Origin: CALDTK01 sp965213735
GTDB lineage: Bacteria > Bacteroidota > Bacteroidia > Chitinophagales > Saprospiraceae
Length of the DNA stretch: 64,000 nucleotides
Direction: 5' to 3'
NCBI GenBank assembly: GCA_965213735.1
Contig: CBDCAB010000006.1
Span: 2,108,001 to 2,172,000 of the forward strand
Positions 17,331 through 26,323 of the stretch are shown piece after piece. The notes below the pieces were generated by a model. It saw only the letters and a program-made list of their open reading frames with translations. It made no database searches and was not told the DNA's origin. The stretch's first letter is position 1; each line of letters opens with the position of its first letter. A program made the position numbers and the translations under genes.

Positions 17331-18986
17331 TTACTCCTGCTCAATTCTATACAGACTGAAGTTGCCTTGTGGTGATTCGGCTACAAGGTGCAGCAGTGGT
17401 AGCACCCAGCGTCTGGTGGGGGCATCCATGGTTTGTTCTACCGGGCCCATGGCCAAGAGGTAGTCTACGTGGTTGGTAAACCAGGGTTTGCAGTCCAGCC
17501 TACGTTGATCTGGTGAAGTGGGCGATAGGGCTAAGGGATGAGCTTCGACTCCGCGGGTCATGGCTGCGAAGGGGTCGCAATTGGGCTGCCATTGTAGCGG
17601 AAAGTAGCCCACGAATGCTTCGTAATTGTCGAGCAGTACCAGCTCCCGCTCGCAGGGTATTACTGCCGCAAAGTGGTGCAGCATTGGTTTTGGCGAAAGC
17701 TGTAAATCACCACTCAACCCGAAGCTGGAGGCTGCAGCCGGTAAGACGCTCGAGCGGGCTGGAATGACATTGGCAAATTGCTGTAGTTCATCGAGCAGCC
17801 GTTCAGCTTTCGCCAAAACAGGAAGTCGCTGTATCGTCAGTCCGCTTGCGCAAAACAGGATGCCGAGCGCGCAGAGAGCTGGAACAAGAATGCGTTTGGG
17901 TGCTGGAACGAAGCGGGCAGTGCAGTAGAGGCCCCAGATGAAAAGTATCGGCATTAGCCGCTGGTGGATGTAGGCACCGCCGGCCAGATAATCGGGCACG
18001 AGCATTATGGCGGCAAGGATGACACTAGCGCCCACGAGTGCTAATGTGCTACTGGGGTTACGGTGCCGCAACATGTAAACTGCACCGACCAAGGAGATGA
18101 CGACTGCGAGTAGCGCCACGAGTTTGGCAAAGGGCAATTCTGCCGGATTGTATAGAGCAAGATCGTTGTGGGTATAGATGAGCCCGAGCAGTCGCCATGG
18201 GGAGGCGCCAGCAAGCGTACTCATTTCGCTGTGCGTGAGTAAGTAGGCCGCCAGCAGCAAGAGTGGCAGGCCAAACCACAGCACATAGCGCATCAGCAAG
18301 GGCCGCCACAGCTGGCGTGTCTTCGCTACAGGTGCTTCGAAAAAGCCTGCTGCTAACAAGCTGCGTAGACCGACGGTGCCGATGAAATACAACAGCGCCA
18401 CGGGGTGGCAAAAGTAGATAGCGATTGCCCACAGCGGGATGCTCCACGTGCGCTGGGTGGTATGGGTGAGGCCAGCTAAGGCTGCTGCCATGCCGATCAA
18501 AAAGTTGACAAAGCCCAATTGCCAGGTTGCACCAAACCAAAATTGAAGTGCTAGCAGAGCCAGCGTGGTCGACCAGAGATAGCTGGCAGGGGAGCTGCTA
18601 GGTCTGTCCCCTAAGAAGGCATACGCGTTGAGGGCCGCCAAGGCTACGACCAGTGTTTTCTCCGCAAGGTGAAGCGGCAGCACCTGCGTTAAAATGGCCA
18701 GCAGCCAATGCGTGATGAGGTTTGGCTCTGGGAAAGTGTTGAACCTGAACCAGGAGGAAAAGTAGGAGTTGGCATCGCTGAGCATCGTGCGCAACACGCA
18801 GGCGTTGTAGCCATGCACGTATTGATCGGGCGCGAAGAGGTAGTCAAAGGCAAGCCAGGGCCAGGCGATGAGCAGGGCTCCGAGCAGATAAAGCAATATG
18901 TATGGAATCCTCTTCAAGGGCTTATAGAAAAGCGGTTGTGGCCAATGCAACTCAGCAAAGCTATTGCCCATAAGTACGCGCGCCAT
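17331..18986 (-). CDS. Polytopic membrane protein, possibly GT-C-type glycosyltransferase-like
   Basis: 551 residues with about ten to twelve hydrophobic segments and a soluble C-terminal ~150 residues. I do not recognise the family with confidence. The first loop contains DQYVHGYNACVLRTMLSD followed by WFRFNTFPEPNLITHW, placing acidic residues after the first membrane helix, as in GT-C glycosyltransferases and mannosyltransferase-like proteins. The C-terminal domain, with VLLDNYEAFVGYFPL and LDCKPWFTNHVDYLL, resembles the periplasmic part of uncharacterised Bacteroidota membrane proteins. Two perfect copies of the iterated 16-mer lie inside the gene, 101 bases apart in opposite orientation, encoding LSPKP and LAKAE. 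Function is not assigned. Confidence 0.75.
   Translation of the reverse strand: MARVLMGNSFAELHWPQPLFYKPLKRIPYILLYLLGALLIAWPWLAFDYLFAPDQYVHGYNACVLRTMLSDANSYFSSWFRFNTFPEPNLITHWLLAILTQVLPLHLAEKTLVVALAALNAYAFLGDRPSSSPASYLWSTTLALLALQFWFGATWQLGFVNFLIGMAAALAGLTHTTQRTWSIPLWAIAIYFCHPVALLYFIGTVGLRSLLAAGFFEAPVAKTRQLWRPLLMRYVLWFGLPLLLLAAYLLTHSEMSTLAGASPWRLLGLIYTHNDLALYNPAELPFAKLVALLAVVISLVGAVYMLRHRNPSSTLALVGASVILAAIMLVPDYLAGGAYIHQRLMPILFIWGLYCTARFVPAPKRILVPALCALGILFCASGLTIQRLPVLAKAERLLDELQQFANVIPARSSVLPAAASSFGLSGDLQLSPKPMLHHFAAVIPCERELVLLDNYEAFVGYFPLQWQPNCDPFAAMTRGVEAHPLALSPTSPDQRRLDCKPWFTNHVDYLLAMGPVEQTMDAPTRRWVLPLLHLVAESPQGNFSLYRIEQE
17687..17702 (+). repeat. Iterated 16-mer, perfect copy (plus orientation)
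   Basis: GTTTTGGCGAAAGCTG; with the inverted copy at 17804-17819 it makes a perfect 16-bp inverted repeat with a 101-base spacer. Confidence 0.8.
17804..17819 (-). repeat. Iterated 16-mer, perfect copy (minus orientation)
   Basis: CAGCTTTCGCCAAAAC; the inverted partner of the copy at 17687-17702 in the same gene. Confidence 0.8.
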
Positions 18987-19522
18987 TACCTAAACCAGGT
19001 GAAAAGAGAGTTCACGAATGGGTGGTTTTAAGACATATTTGGGGGCTACGGATAAATAGCTGGTAGTTCTGAATTTTTTGTTGCTCCACTTTCTGCTGAA
19101 GATTCAGCCTATGAGAAAGGCGAACTTTTGGGCAACGCAATTGGAGAATATGACCTGTGGGCGCTAGCGGGTGCGGCAGGTGCGACACAGGGTGAATAGC
19201 CATTACAGACCGCATAGGATGGCAAAGTGCCGCGACTCGTGGTGGTAAGTAGCTTAGTATCAAGGATATAGCCTCACATTAAGCTTCTAAAGCTGTATAG
19301 CCCTTCCTGTGGGGAGAATGGGTGGCGCTCTTTGTCGCAGCTGTGCCGATTGTGAAGTGGAACATGCCAGTTGTGCATTCCGCGATTGAGCAAGCAGGGT
19401 CTAAAATCATATTTGTGGCGTCGCTAGGAAACCTCCTTTTCACGACGCAGACAATTCTGTCATCCATGCTTCTTCCTGAAGCAAAGCTTTCAAACCTTTT
19501 CTTTCACATACACCACTTAGAC
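18987..19522. other. Intergenic region upstream of the fibre-like genes
   Basis: About 535 bases between divergent genes. The frame of the following gene is open upstream to 19322, but those residues have no signal-peptide character, and I read the region as non-coding control sequence. No RNA gene, repeat or consensus promoter is seen. Confidence 0.4.
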
Positions 19523-22066
19523 ATGAAAAACACAAAGACCTTCACCCTATCCTGGCTGGCCGCATTGGCGATCTGCTTTACGGGATCGATGACTGCTGTT
19601 GCGCAGAACTCGATACAGGATGCAGACAACGACACTCGCGTTGAGACTGCCCGTACCGGCGATGATGATGTAATAAGATTGCGGGTAGGGGGCGTAGATC
19701 GCCTCCAACTACGGGATCAACGCTTCGAGCCGCTCAACAATGGTTCATCCATCTTTATTGGCGTCGACGCAGGTCGCGACGACGATCTGAGCACCAACTT
19801 TAATTCCTTCATTGGATCGCTCGCGGGGCAGCGTAACGTCAATGGCGCTCTCAATACAGCTATTGGAGCCTCAGCACTGCGACTCAACATCAATAACTCC
19901 AACAACACCGCCATCGGGCCATCTGCACTGCTAAGCTTATCGGCAGGAACAGCCAACAACGCCAATACAGCCATTGGACCACGCTCGCTGGATGCACTTA
20001 CAGGTGGAGCCTCAAATGCAGCCATCGGTACTGACGCTGGCGGCAAGTTGATCACGGGCTCAGGCAACCTCATGATTGGACATGCCACTGGTGCCAACAA
20101 GACAGGTGGTGACTTCAACACCTTGCTTGGTTCTGGAGCTGGGTCTAACAACGGCGTAGGCAGCAACAACGTGATGATCGGCTATCTCGCTGGCGCCAAC
20201 GAGACCGGCTCTGACAAACTGTACATCTCAAATTCTGCTACCGCAACACCACTTATTCAGGGTGATTTCGCTGCGGGAACACTGGATATTAATGGTAAGA
20301 CCTCCATACGGGGAGGAACGACCTTAGCGCAAGATATCTACGGATCCTCTACCGGTGCGGTCACGCGTTACTACGCAGCAAATGGGGATTTTCGGGGACT
20401 TGTTGGTAACCTGTTTTCGAGCAGGTTCTCAGTACGTGCTGCTACAGATGATGACCTTCGTTTTGAAACTGGCACCTCTTCACGTATGCACATTGACGGA
20501 ACCAGTGGAGATATTGGAATAGGCACCAACACCCCAGAGGCCCAGTTGCATGTGGCGGGTGCAGGGGGTGCTACTAATCCACAGCTTCAGCTTACGCAGA
20601 CCGGATCGAGTCAATTTAATCGTCTTCGCTTTAATGACTCAAATTTTCCAACAAATTACTTCGACGTTGCTGTCAACACACAAGGTTCGGGAAACACCCC
20701 AGAAATGAACTTTTTCTACACTGACGGGACTACCTCCGAAAACATCATGACCATTGAAGGTTTTGACAGGCAAGTTGGTATTGGAACGACAAATCCTACG
20801 AATGCAAAACTCGTTATTAATTCCAATGGAAATACTTCTCAAGCTCAACTCCGTTTAGTGGAAGATGAAGGCGTTGGATATGTTCGCATGGAATTTGACA
20901 ATGACGGTGATGGCACCAACTCTCGCTGGCAAGTTCAAGCACGTTCAGGTGACGGTACGAACACTTCGACAACTGATGCGCGCTGGCAATTAACTCATAG
21001 CTCAGATGGCAGCACTACCAATGAGAACATAATCTTCCATGTTGATGGCGACGATCAGCGGATCGGCATCAACAACGAATTCCCAACAGCCGACTTACAT
21101 GTAGGTTCTACCACTGGGGCCACTATCCAAATGGGTTCTGCTGAAGAAATCTCGGACGGAGGCGCGTTTCAAATTGCCGTAAATTCAGACATACGGCCTA
21201 CTGTCTCTGGATCAGTTGATCTAGGTATCTCAACTCTAGAGTGGAGAAACCTTTACCTCTCAGGAAGTGTGCTGTTTGCACCTCCAGGTGGCGGTACGAG
21301 TTCTCGCGGCGCAGACTTCAAGTATGGACTCGATGAAGTACTTGCACTTCGCCCTGCTAGCTACGATGTCAATGGCAGCACCAAGCTATCTATAGACCCC
21401 AGCAGCATGGCAGGTTCTATCAGCGAGCTTTATGTAACGGAGACTGAGAAATTCAGTGAGTCAGAAGACGGGAGCGAACGAAGCTCAACCACAAAAGCAC
21501 TCGAAAATCCAGCCGTCAACACACTCGATCTCATCCCGGTCCTAGTAAAGGCTATCCAGGAGCAAAATGAGGAAGTAGCTCAACTTCGCGAGGAGAATGC
21601 TGAGCTGATGGAGCAAGTCGATCAACTTGCTGCCTTTGGGACAGCGAGCGATGAGATTGCAGGCATGCTCGCTGATATGGAGCGTACCAAGCGCGAAATC
21701 GAGCAGCTCAAGGCAGACCTTACCAGCTGCTGCATGAATGCGCAAGGCCCAGGCATCGATCCTGCTGGCAATACTCCAGCTACCGGCGTACTCGCACCAA
21801 CTTCACTGGAAATGCCGACCCTCGAGCAGAACACCCCGAATCCTTTCCATACCGACACCCAAATCCGCTACTACCTTCCTGAAGGTTCTACAGGAGAAAT
21901 AGTCGTTGCTGATCAACTCGGTCGTGTCCTCTCAACGCAGCAGGCACAGCCAGGCGTCAACTTCGTACGCATCGAAGGTGGTGCACTTGCAGCAGGCTCG
22001 TACCGCTATACCCTAGTGGTAGACGGCGTAACTGTCGACACCAAGCAGATGGTACTCACCCGCTAG
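19523..22066 (+). CDS. Adhesin/tail-fibre-like surface protein with T9SS sorting domain (paralogue 1)
   Basis: 847 residues from the ATG at 19523, which begins a clear signal peptide (MKNTKTFTLSWLAALAICF ending AVAQ). Residues ~30-240 hold degenerate repeats of the form NTAIGxxAL, NLMIGHATG and NVMIGYLAG, like the YadA-head/haemagglutinin repeats in Bacteroidota tail-fibre-domain proteins. The middle (~250-590) has recurring IGIGT-N-TP units. Residues ~600-760 resemble the segment around an intramolecular chaperone of endosialidase, with LRPASYDV, followed by a coiled coil (EQNEEVAQLREENAEL). The end (~770-847) is a T9SS sorting domain starting LEQNTPNPFHTDTQIRYYLP. It is expected on the cell surface. 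The first ~240 mature residues are nearly identical to the next gene's. A strong terminator follows. Confidence 0.85.
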   Translation: MKNTKTFTLSWLAALAICFTGSMTAVAQNSIQDADNDTRVETARTGDDDVIRLRVGGVDRLQLRDQRFEPLNNGSSIFIGVDAGRDDDLSTNFNSFIGSLAGQRNVNGALNTAIGASALRLNINNSNNTAIGPSALLSLSAGTANNANTAIGPRSLDALTGGASNAAIGTDAGGKLITGSGNLMIGHATGANKTGGDFNTLLGSGAGSNNGVGSNNVMIGYLAGANETGSDKLYISNSATATPLIQGDFAAGTLDINGKTSIRGGTTLAQDIYGSSTGAVTRYYAANGDFRGLVGNLFSSRFSVRAATDDDLRFETGTSSRMHIDGTSGDIGIGTNTPEAQLHVAGAGGATNPQLQLTQTGSSQFNRLRFNDSNFPTNYFDVAVNTQGSGNTPEMNFFYTDGTTSENIMTIEGFDRQVGIGTTNPTNAKLVINSNGNTSQAQLRLVEDEGVGYVRMEFDNDGDGTNSRWQVQARSGDGTNTSTTDARWQLTHSSDGSTTNENIIFHVDGDDQRIGINNEFPTADLHVGSTTGATIQMGSAEEISDGGAFQIAVNSDIRPTVSGSVDLGISTLEWRNLYLSGSVLFAPPGGGTSSRGADFKYGLDEVLALRPASYDVNGSTKLSIDPSSMAGSISELYVTETEKFSESEDGSERSSTTKALENPAVNTLDLIPVLVKAIQEQNEEVAQLREENAELMEQVDQLAAFGTASDEIAGMLADMERTKREIEQLKADLTSCCMNAQGPGIDPAGNTPATGVLAPTSLEMPTLEQNTPNPFHTDTQIRYYLPEGSTGEIVVADQLGRVLSTQQAQPGVNFVRIEGGALAAGSYRYTLVVDGVTVDTKQMVLTR

Positions 22067-22084
22067 ACCTGCATGTAGCAGCAC

Positions 22085-22096
22085 GTGACTAGTCAC
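22085..22096. repeat. Perfect 12-bp palindrome
   Basis: GTGACTAGTCAC just after the stop of the first fibre gene and 20 bases before its terminator hairpin. It could be a protein-binding site or an accessory mRNA 3' structure. Confidence 0.5.
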
Positions 22097-22114
22097 ACGC
22101 GCTTTCTGCTCAAC

Positions 22115-22155
22115 AAGGAGCGGCGTCCGACAGCGGACGTCGCTCCTTTTTTTTA
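22115..22155 (+). terminator. Intrinsic terminator after fibre paralogue 1
   Basis: A 13-bp stem (GGAGCGGCGTCCG paired with CGGACGTCGCTCC, one G-U pair) with an ACA-type loop, followed by a run of nine Ts. It separates the two fibre paralogues into different transcripts. Confidence 0.88.
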
Positions 22156-22372
22156 CATAATCCGATGATGCCATGACTAGTCTTGGGACGAGTGGATTGT
22201 AGCTCTTTCGCGGAGCCATAGTACATTAGAGCTCTGCAACTAAGGTCGCCGCGCAATGCGAGGTCCTTTTGCCAACCCTCAGCTCCTTGTCCTTTGGTGC
22301 ACTCACCAAAATTCTCCAACTTCCCATCGCTGGCGACATCCAAGTGGTCAGGCAGGCTAACCCCCAGCTAAC

Positions 22373-24412
22373 ATGTCTCGATTTCAATTTCCCCTAGCCG
22401 TAATACTCGTCGCGCTGGTGAGTGTAACAGCTTCCACGCTTCAAGCTCAATCAGCTATTACCGACGCCGATAATGATACGCGGGTAGAAACCGAGCGAAC
22501 AGCAGGCGACGATGTCATTCGCTTTCGTGTCAATGGAACAGATGTGTTGCAAATGCGCGACCAACGCTTCGAGCCGCTCAACAACGGTTCGTCCATTTTC
22601 ATCGGCGTCGATGCAGGTCGCGATGACGACTTGAGTAGCAACCTTAATGCCTTCATTGGGTCACTGGCAGGACAGCGGAATGTCAATGGCCAGCTTAATA
22701 CGGCTATCGGAGCTTCAGCGCTGCGCCTCAACATCAACAACTCAAATAATACCGCCATCGGGCCTTCAGCCTTGGTAAACCTGTCTGCAGGATCAAGTAA
22801 TAATGCCAATACTGCAATTGGGCCCCGCTCGCTCGATGCCCTGACCAACGGAGCCTCCAATGCTGCCATCGGAACAGATGCGGGCGGCAGTATGACTTCG
22901 GGAACTGGTAATCTTATGCTCGGTCATGCATCAGGAGCCAATAAGACAAGCGGCGACTTCAACACCTTACTCGGTGCAGGCGCAGGATCAAATAACGGCA
23001 CGGGCAGCAATAACGTCATGATCGGCTACCTCGCCGGCGCCAACGAAACCGGCTCTGATAAACTCTACATCGCCAACTCAGATACACCAACACCACTGCT
23101 GCAAGGAGACTTTGCTGCACCCAAGCTGACAGTCAACGCACCGCTCGAGGTCGTCGTCGATAACTCTCACGCGCACCAGGGCCTCCGGGTTACCAACATC
23201 GATCCAGCCTTACTCTCCGTGATCGGCTCCACCGATTACACCCACGACGGCATGTTCTTCACTGATGCTTTCTTTCAGTCACGCGGCTCTGTGTCCGCGA
23301 CCAGCACGGGCATACTTGCGTATTCACCCACGGCAGTAAGCCTCCGTACATTTGGTCAACAAGAATTAACTGCCACTGGAGGTCGAATTGGGATAAGAAA
23401 TACAAGTCCAACCTATACCCTCGACGTTAGCTCACCTGATTCTATTGTTGGTCGTATCGATGGACAATTTTCTTCTCGCGTAAGATTCGACGTGTCCAGC
23501 AACAACATAGGTGAGGTTGGAGCTATCGACAGCGACAACATGGGTATCAATTCCGCCTCCACCAAAGGTATAGAAATGTGGACCAATTACATTCCCCGTC
23601 TCACTATTCGACCTGACGGTAATGTTGGCATCAACGAAACAACTCCCGGCGATAGGCTCGTGGTCAAAGACAGTGTTGTGAGCAGTGCTGGTGGAGTCAT
23701 CGATGCTACCTACACAAAGACTAGCAATACCGATCGCGTAGCTGTACGAGGCACATCCGTTCCAGCACCTGGATATGGAATTGCTATGCACGCTACAGGG
23801 GGCTGGATGGGTTTGAGAGCCACAAATGATGCTTCCACGTATGCCGGACCATCCTATGGCGTATATGCTGAATCTTTCGGTACAGCAGGGAATCGGTACG
23901 GCCTCTACGCCGTAGCAACTGCACCTGGAGCCAATCAGGCATACGGTGTCTTCGGCACAGCAACAGGCGCCACTGCGAATTGGGCAGGCTATTTTAACGA
24001 CGGTAATGTGTACATCAACAACCAGCTACTCGTAGGTAGTACCACAGGCAAAATTGGCTACGCTGTGTCCATCGATGGTAAGGTCGTAGCCGAAGAGCTG
24101 CTCATTCAAGAGAGCTCAAATTGGCCTGACTACGTGTTCGAGCCTGACTATGATCTACAGCCACTTCATGCTGTGAAGTCGCACATTGATGCGAAGGGCC
24201 ACCTTCCGGGCGTACCCAGTGCAGCCGAAGTAGCCGCTACCGGCGGTGCCCACGTCGGCCAGATGCAGCGCATTCTGCTCGAAAAAGTAGAGGAACTTAC
24301 CCTTCATCTCATTTCTGCTGAAGAACGCGCCGAAGCAGCCGAAGCTCAGGCCGCTGCACTCGAAGCCCGCCTCGCCCGCCTCGAAGCGGCTCTGCTCAAC
24401 AGCCAAGACTAA
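22373..24412 (+). CDS. Adhesin/tail-fibre-like surface protein (paralogue 2)
   Basis: 679 residues with a signal peptide (MSRFQFPLAVILVALVSV ending LQAQ). Residues ~26-240 are a near copy of paralogue 1 (DADNDTRVET, RFEPLNNGSSIFIGVDAGRD, NTAIGASALRLNINNSNN, NVMIGYLAGANETGSDKLYI). The rest differs: a central region with YGVYAESFG/YGLYAVATAPG repeats (~480-540), a VFEPDYDLQPLHAVKSHI segment and GHLPGVPSAAEV typical of Bacteroidota tail-fibre proteins, and a C-terminal Ala-rich coiled coil (~640-675). Unlike paralogue 1 it has no T9SS sorting domain, so its route to the surface or its anchoring must differ. The 305-base gap upstream holds the terminator and no recognised promoter element. It is followed 24 bases later by the protease gene, probably in one operon. 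Confidence 0.85.
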   Translation: MSRFQFPLAVILVALVSVTASTLQAQSAITDADNDTRVETERTAGDDVIRFRVNGTDVLQMRDQRFEPLNNGSSIFIGVDAGRDDDLSSNLNAFIGSLAGQRNVNGQLNTAIGASALRLNINNSNNTAIGPSALVNLSAGSSNNANTAIGPRSLDALTNGASNAAIGTDAGGSMTSGTGNLMLGHASGANKTSGDFNTLLGAGAGSNNGTGSNNVMIGYLAGANETGSDKLYIANSDTPTPLLQGDFAAPKLTVNAPLEVVVDNSHAHQGLRVTNIDPALLSVIGSTDYTHDGMFFTDAFFQSRGSVSATSTGILAYSPTAVSLRTFGQQELTATGGRIGIRNTSPTYTLDVSSPDSIVGRIDGQFSSRVRFDVSSNNIGEVGAIDSDNMGINSASTKGIEMWTNYIPRLTIRPDGNVGINETTPGDRLVVKDSVVSSAGGVIDATYTKTSNTDRVAVRGTSVPAPGYGIAMHATGGWMGLRATNDASTYAGPSYGVYAESFGTAGNRYGLYAVATAPGANQAYGVFGTATGATANWAGYFNDGNVYINNQLLVGSTTGKIGYAVSIDGKVVAEELLIQESSNWPDYVFEPDYDLQPLHAVKSHIDAKGHLPGVPSAAEVAATGGAHVGQMQRILLEKVEELTLHLISAEERAEAAEAQAAALEARLARLEAALLNSQD

Positions 24413-24436
24413 CACCCCACCCTGCAAACAAGCATC

Positions 24437-26323
24437 ATGTTGAAGCTACGAACGAGTTTAGGGGTGTTGGTCCTCATCTGCACCAGCTCCCTGCTGATGG
24501 CACAGCTACCAAGCAAAGGTGAATCACCTTCCGTAGCCGTCATAGAGGATACCGATCCGACTCCGCCTCCAAGGCACTTTTTTACTATAGCCTCGGCAAG
24601 CGATTACAGCGCGCAACAACTCAGCTACCTCAGCGCTTACCTCGACTGGCCATGGGTGGAAGCACACTACCCCATCGACCTGCTCGACGCACGTCTCGAT
24701 GAGCGATCCACCATCAACTTCGCCACACCAGATGGTCAGCAACTTAGCTTGCTACTCGATCAAATTACCCGCCGCAGCGATAAAGACTACTCGTGGGCAG
24801 GACACCTCGCTGGCACATTCGGGTTCGCCAACTTTGTGGTGAGTGGCCACAACATCACTGGGCAGGTGCAGTATGGCAACATTCAGTTGCAAATCAAACC
24901 TCTCGGCGAAGGAGCGCACGTGTTACTCGTCGTCAAGCCGGATAGCTACCCCGACGACGAAGATCCAAATAAAAAGCTAGATTATTCGCCCGACGAGGCT
25001 ACAGGCACTCCCGGTGGCATCCCCGGCCAACAGCGTACATCTGCTAGCGCCAGTGTAGTAGACGAATGCCCCATTCGCATCATCGTCGTGTATACTGATG
25101 ATGTCGCTGCCACCCACGCCGACCCGCGTGCAGAAATTCAACTGGCAACGGATTTTTACAACAACTCCAATACGAATAGCGCCGTCACCCACAGTATCGA
25201 ACTGGCGCGCATCGTCGAGGTGCCTTACGCTGAGAGCGGCAACTCCAGCACAGATCTCACAAGATTTCGCCTCACCTCCGATGGCTTCCTCGATGAGGTG
25301 CACTTGCTCCGCGATCTTTATGATGCGGATATGTGCATGCTCGTGCCCGTAGATGGCGGAGGCTTCTGCGGGAGAGCCTACGTGAATGCATCTGCCAGCT
25401 TTGCATTTGGCACCACCGCCTACGGATGCATGGCGGGCAACCTGAGCTTTACGCACGAGTTCGGGCACATGTATGGAGCCCTCCACGACCAGTTTGTCTC
25501 TCCCGGTCCTAATGACAATCATGGCATTACACGCCTCAGCATCAACAGGCGCTCAGTCATGGCCTACAACGATGCTTGCGACTGCTCCAATGAGGCGGTA
25601 CCCTGCCCTCCACGCTCGAGTCGCGTTACTCCTGGCTCGCCTTCCTGTACACGTATTCAGTATTGGTCAAATGCTGGTGTCACCGTGCTTGGCCAATCTT
25701 TTGGTGATGTCGGTACCGGCGAGAACTTCAACGAACTCAACAGTTCTGAGGCTACCGTTCGTGGTTTTCGGACTACAGCTTCCGCCAAAACTCAAAACGT
25801 CACCGATGTTGTTGCAGATGATGAGGAAGCCAATCCTCGTGCGCTAAACGACTTATCGACGGATGCCACCACGCAGCTTACCTATAACTCCGGCGCTAAG
25901 GGCAAACTCGTAGCTGGTCATAGCATCACCTTACGTACTGGATTCCACGCTAAAGCGGGCGCAAATGTGGAGGCGAAACTGGAAACTTGCCTGCCCACCG
26001 TGTCGCGGCCAGCCCCTCTTGCAACAGTCTTTCCCCATGCCGGGGCGGATGTTGTAGACCAAGGTTTCACACTCTATCCCAACCCTGCGACGGCAGGCGC
26101 CGATGTGGTGCTCGACTTTCAACTAGCTGTAGCAGATTTTGTCGGAATAGAAGTCTACCGCATGGACGGAGCTCATGTCGAAACCGTCCTCTATACACCA
26201 GAAATGAGCCAGGGTAGCCACCGCCTTAGCTTCTCTACCCGTACGCTCAGTGCTGGCTCTTACTTTGTTAGCTACTCGACCAGCAGCACCTCCGTGACTA
26301 AACCACTGACTGTTGTTGATTGA
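24437..26323 (+). CDS. Secreted reprolysin-like metzincin metalloprotease with T9SS domain
   Basis: 628 residues: signal peptide (~1-22), a propeptide-like N-terminal region (~45-175, with SWAGHLAGTFG resembling the M12B-type pro-region) and a catalytic domain (~200-430). The zinc site THEFGHMYGALHD near residue 340 is a complete HExxHxxGxxH/D metzincin motif, and SVMAY about 35 residues later is the Met-turn. Residues ~490-520 contain ITLRTGFHAKAGANVEA, a short element common before Bacteroidota sorting domains. The C-terminus (~535-628, FTLYPNPATAGADVVLDF onward) is a T9SS type A sorting domain. It should be an exported peptidase, possibly acting on the surface proteins encoded just upstream (inference). 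Its last 26 bases overlap the convergent kinase gene. The iterated motif occurs at 25776. Confidence 0.9.
   Translation: MLKLRTSLGVLVLICTSSLLMAQLPSKGESPSVAVIEDTDPTPPPRHFFTIASASDYSAQQLSYLSAYLDWPWVEAHYPIDLLDARLDERSTINFATPDGQQLSLLLDQITRRSDKDYSWAGHLAGTFGFANFVVSGHNITGQVQYGNIQLQIKPLGEGAHVLLVVKPDSYPDDEDPNKKLDYSPDEATGTPGGIPGQQRTSASASVVDECPIRIIVVYTDDVAATHADPRAEIQLATDFYNNSNTNSAVTHSIELARIVEVPYAESGNSSTDLTRFRLTSDGFLDEVHLLRDLYDADMCMLVPVDGGGFCGRAYVNASASFAFGTTAYGCMAGNLSFTHEFGHMYGALHDQFVSPGPNDNHGITRLSINRRSVMAYNDACDCSNEAVPCPPRSSRVTPGSPSCTRIQYWSNAGVTVLGQSFGDVGTGENFNELNSSEATVRGFRTTASAKTQNVTDVVADDEEANPRALNDLSTDATTQLTYNSGAKGKLVAGHSITLRTGFHAKAGANVEAKLETCLPTVSRPAPLATVFPHAGADVVDQGFTLYPNPATAGADVVLDFQLAVADFVGIEVYRMDGAHVETVLYTPEMSQGSHRLSFSTRTLSAGSYFVSYSTSSTSVTKPLTVVD
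25776..25791 (-). repeat. Iterated 16-mer, 1 mismatch
   Basis: CAGCTTCCGCCAAAAC in the protease gene, read as ASAKT. Confidence 0.7.

Noticed and set aside
19322..19522. N-terminal extension of fibre paralogue 1
   Set aside because: The ATG at 19523 starts a clear signal peptide; the 67 residues before it would block export.
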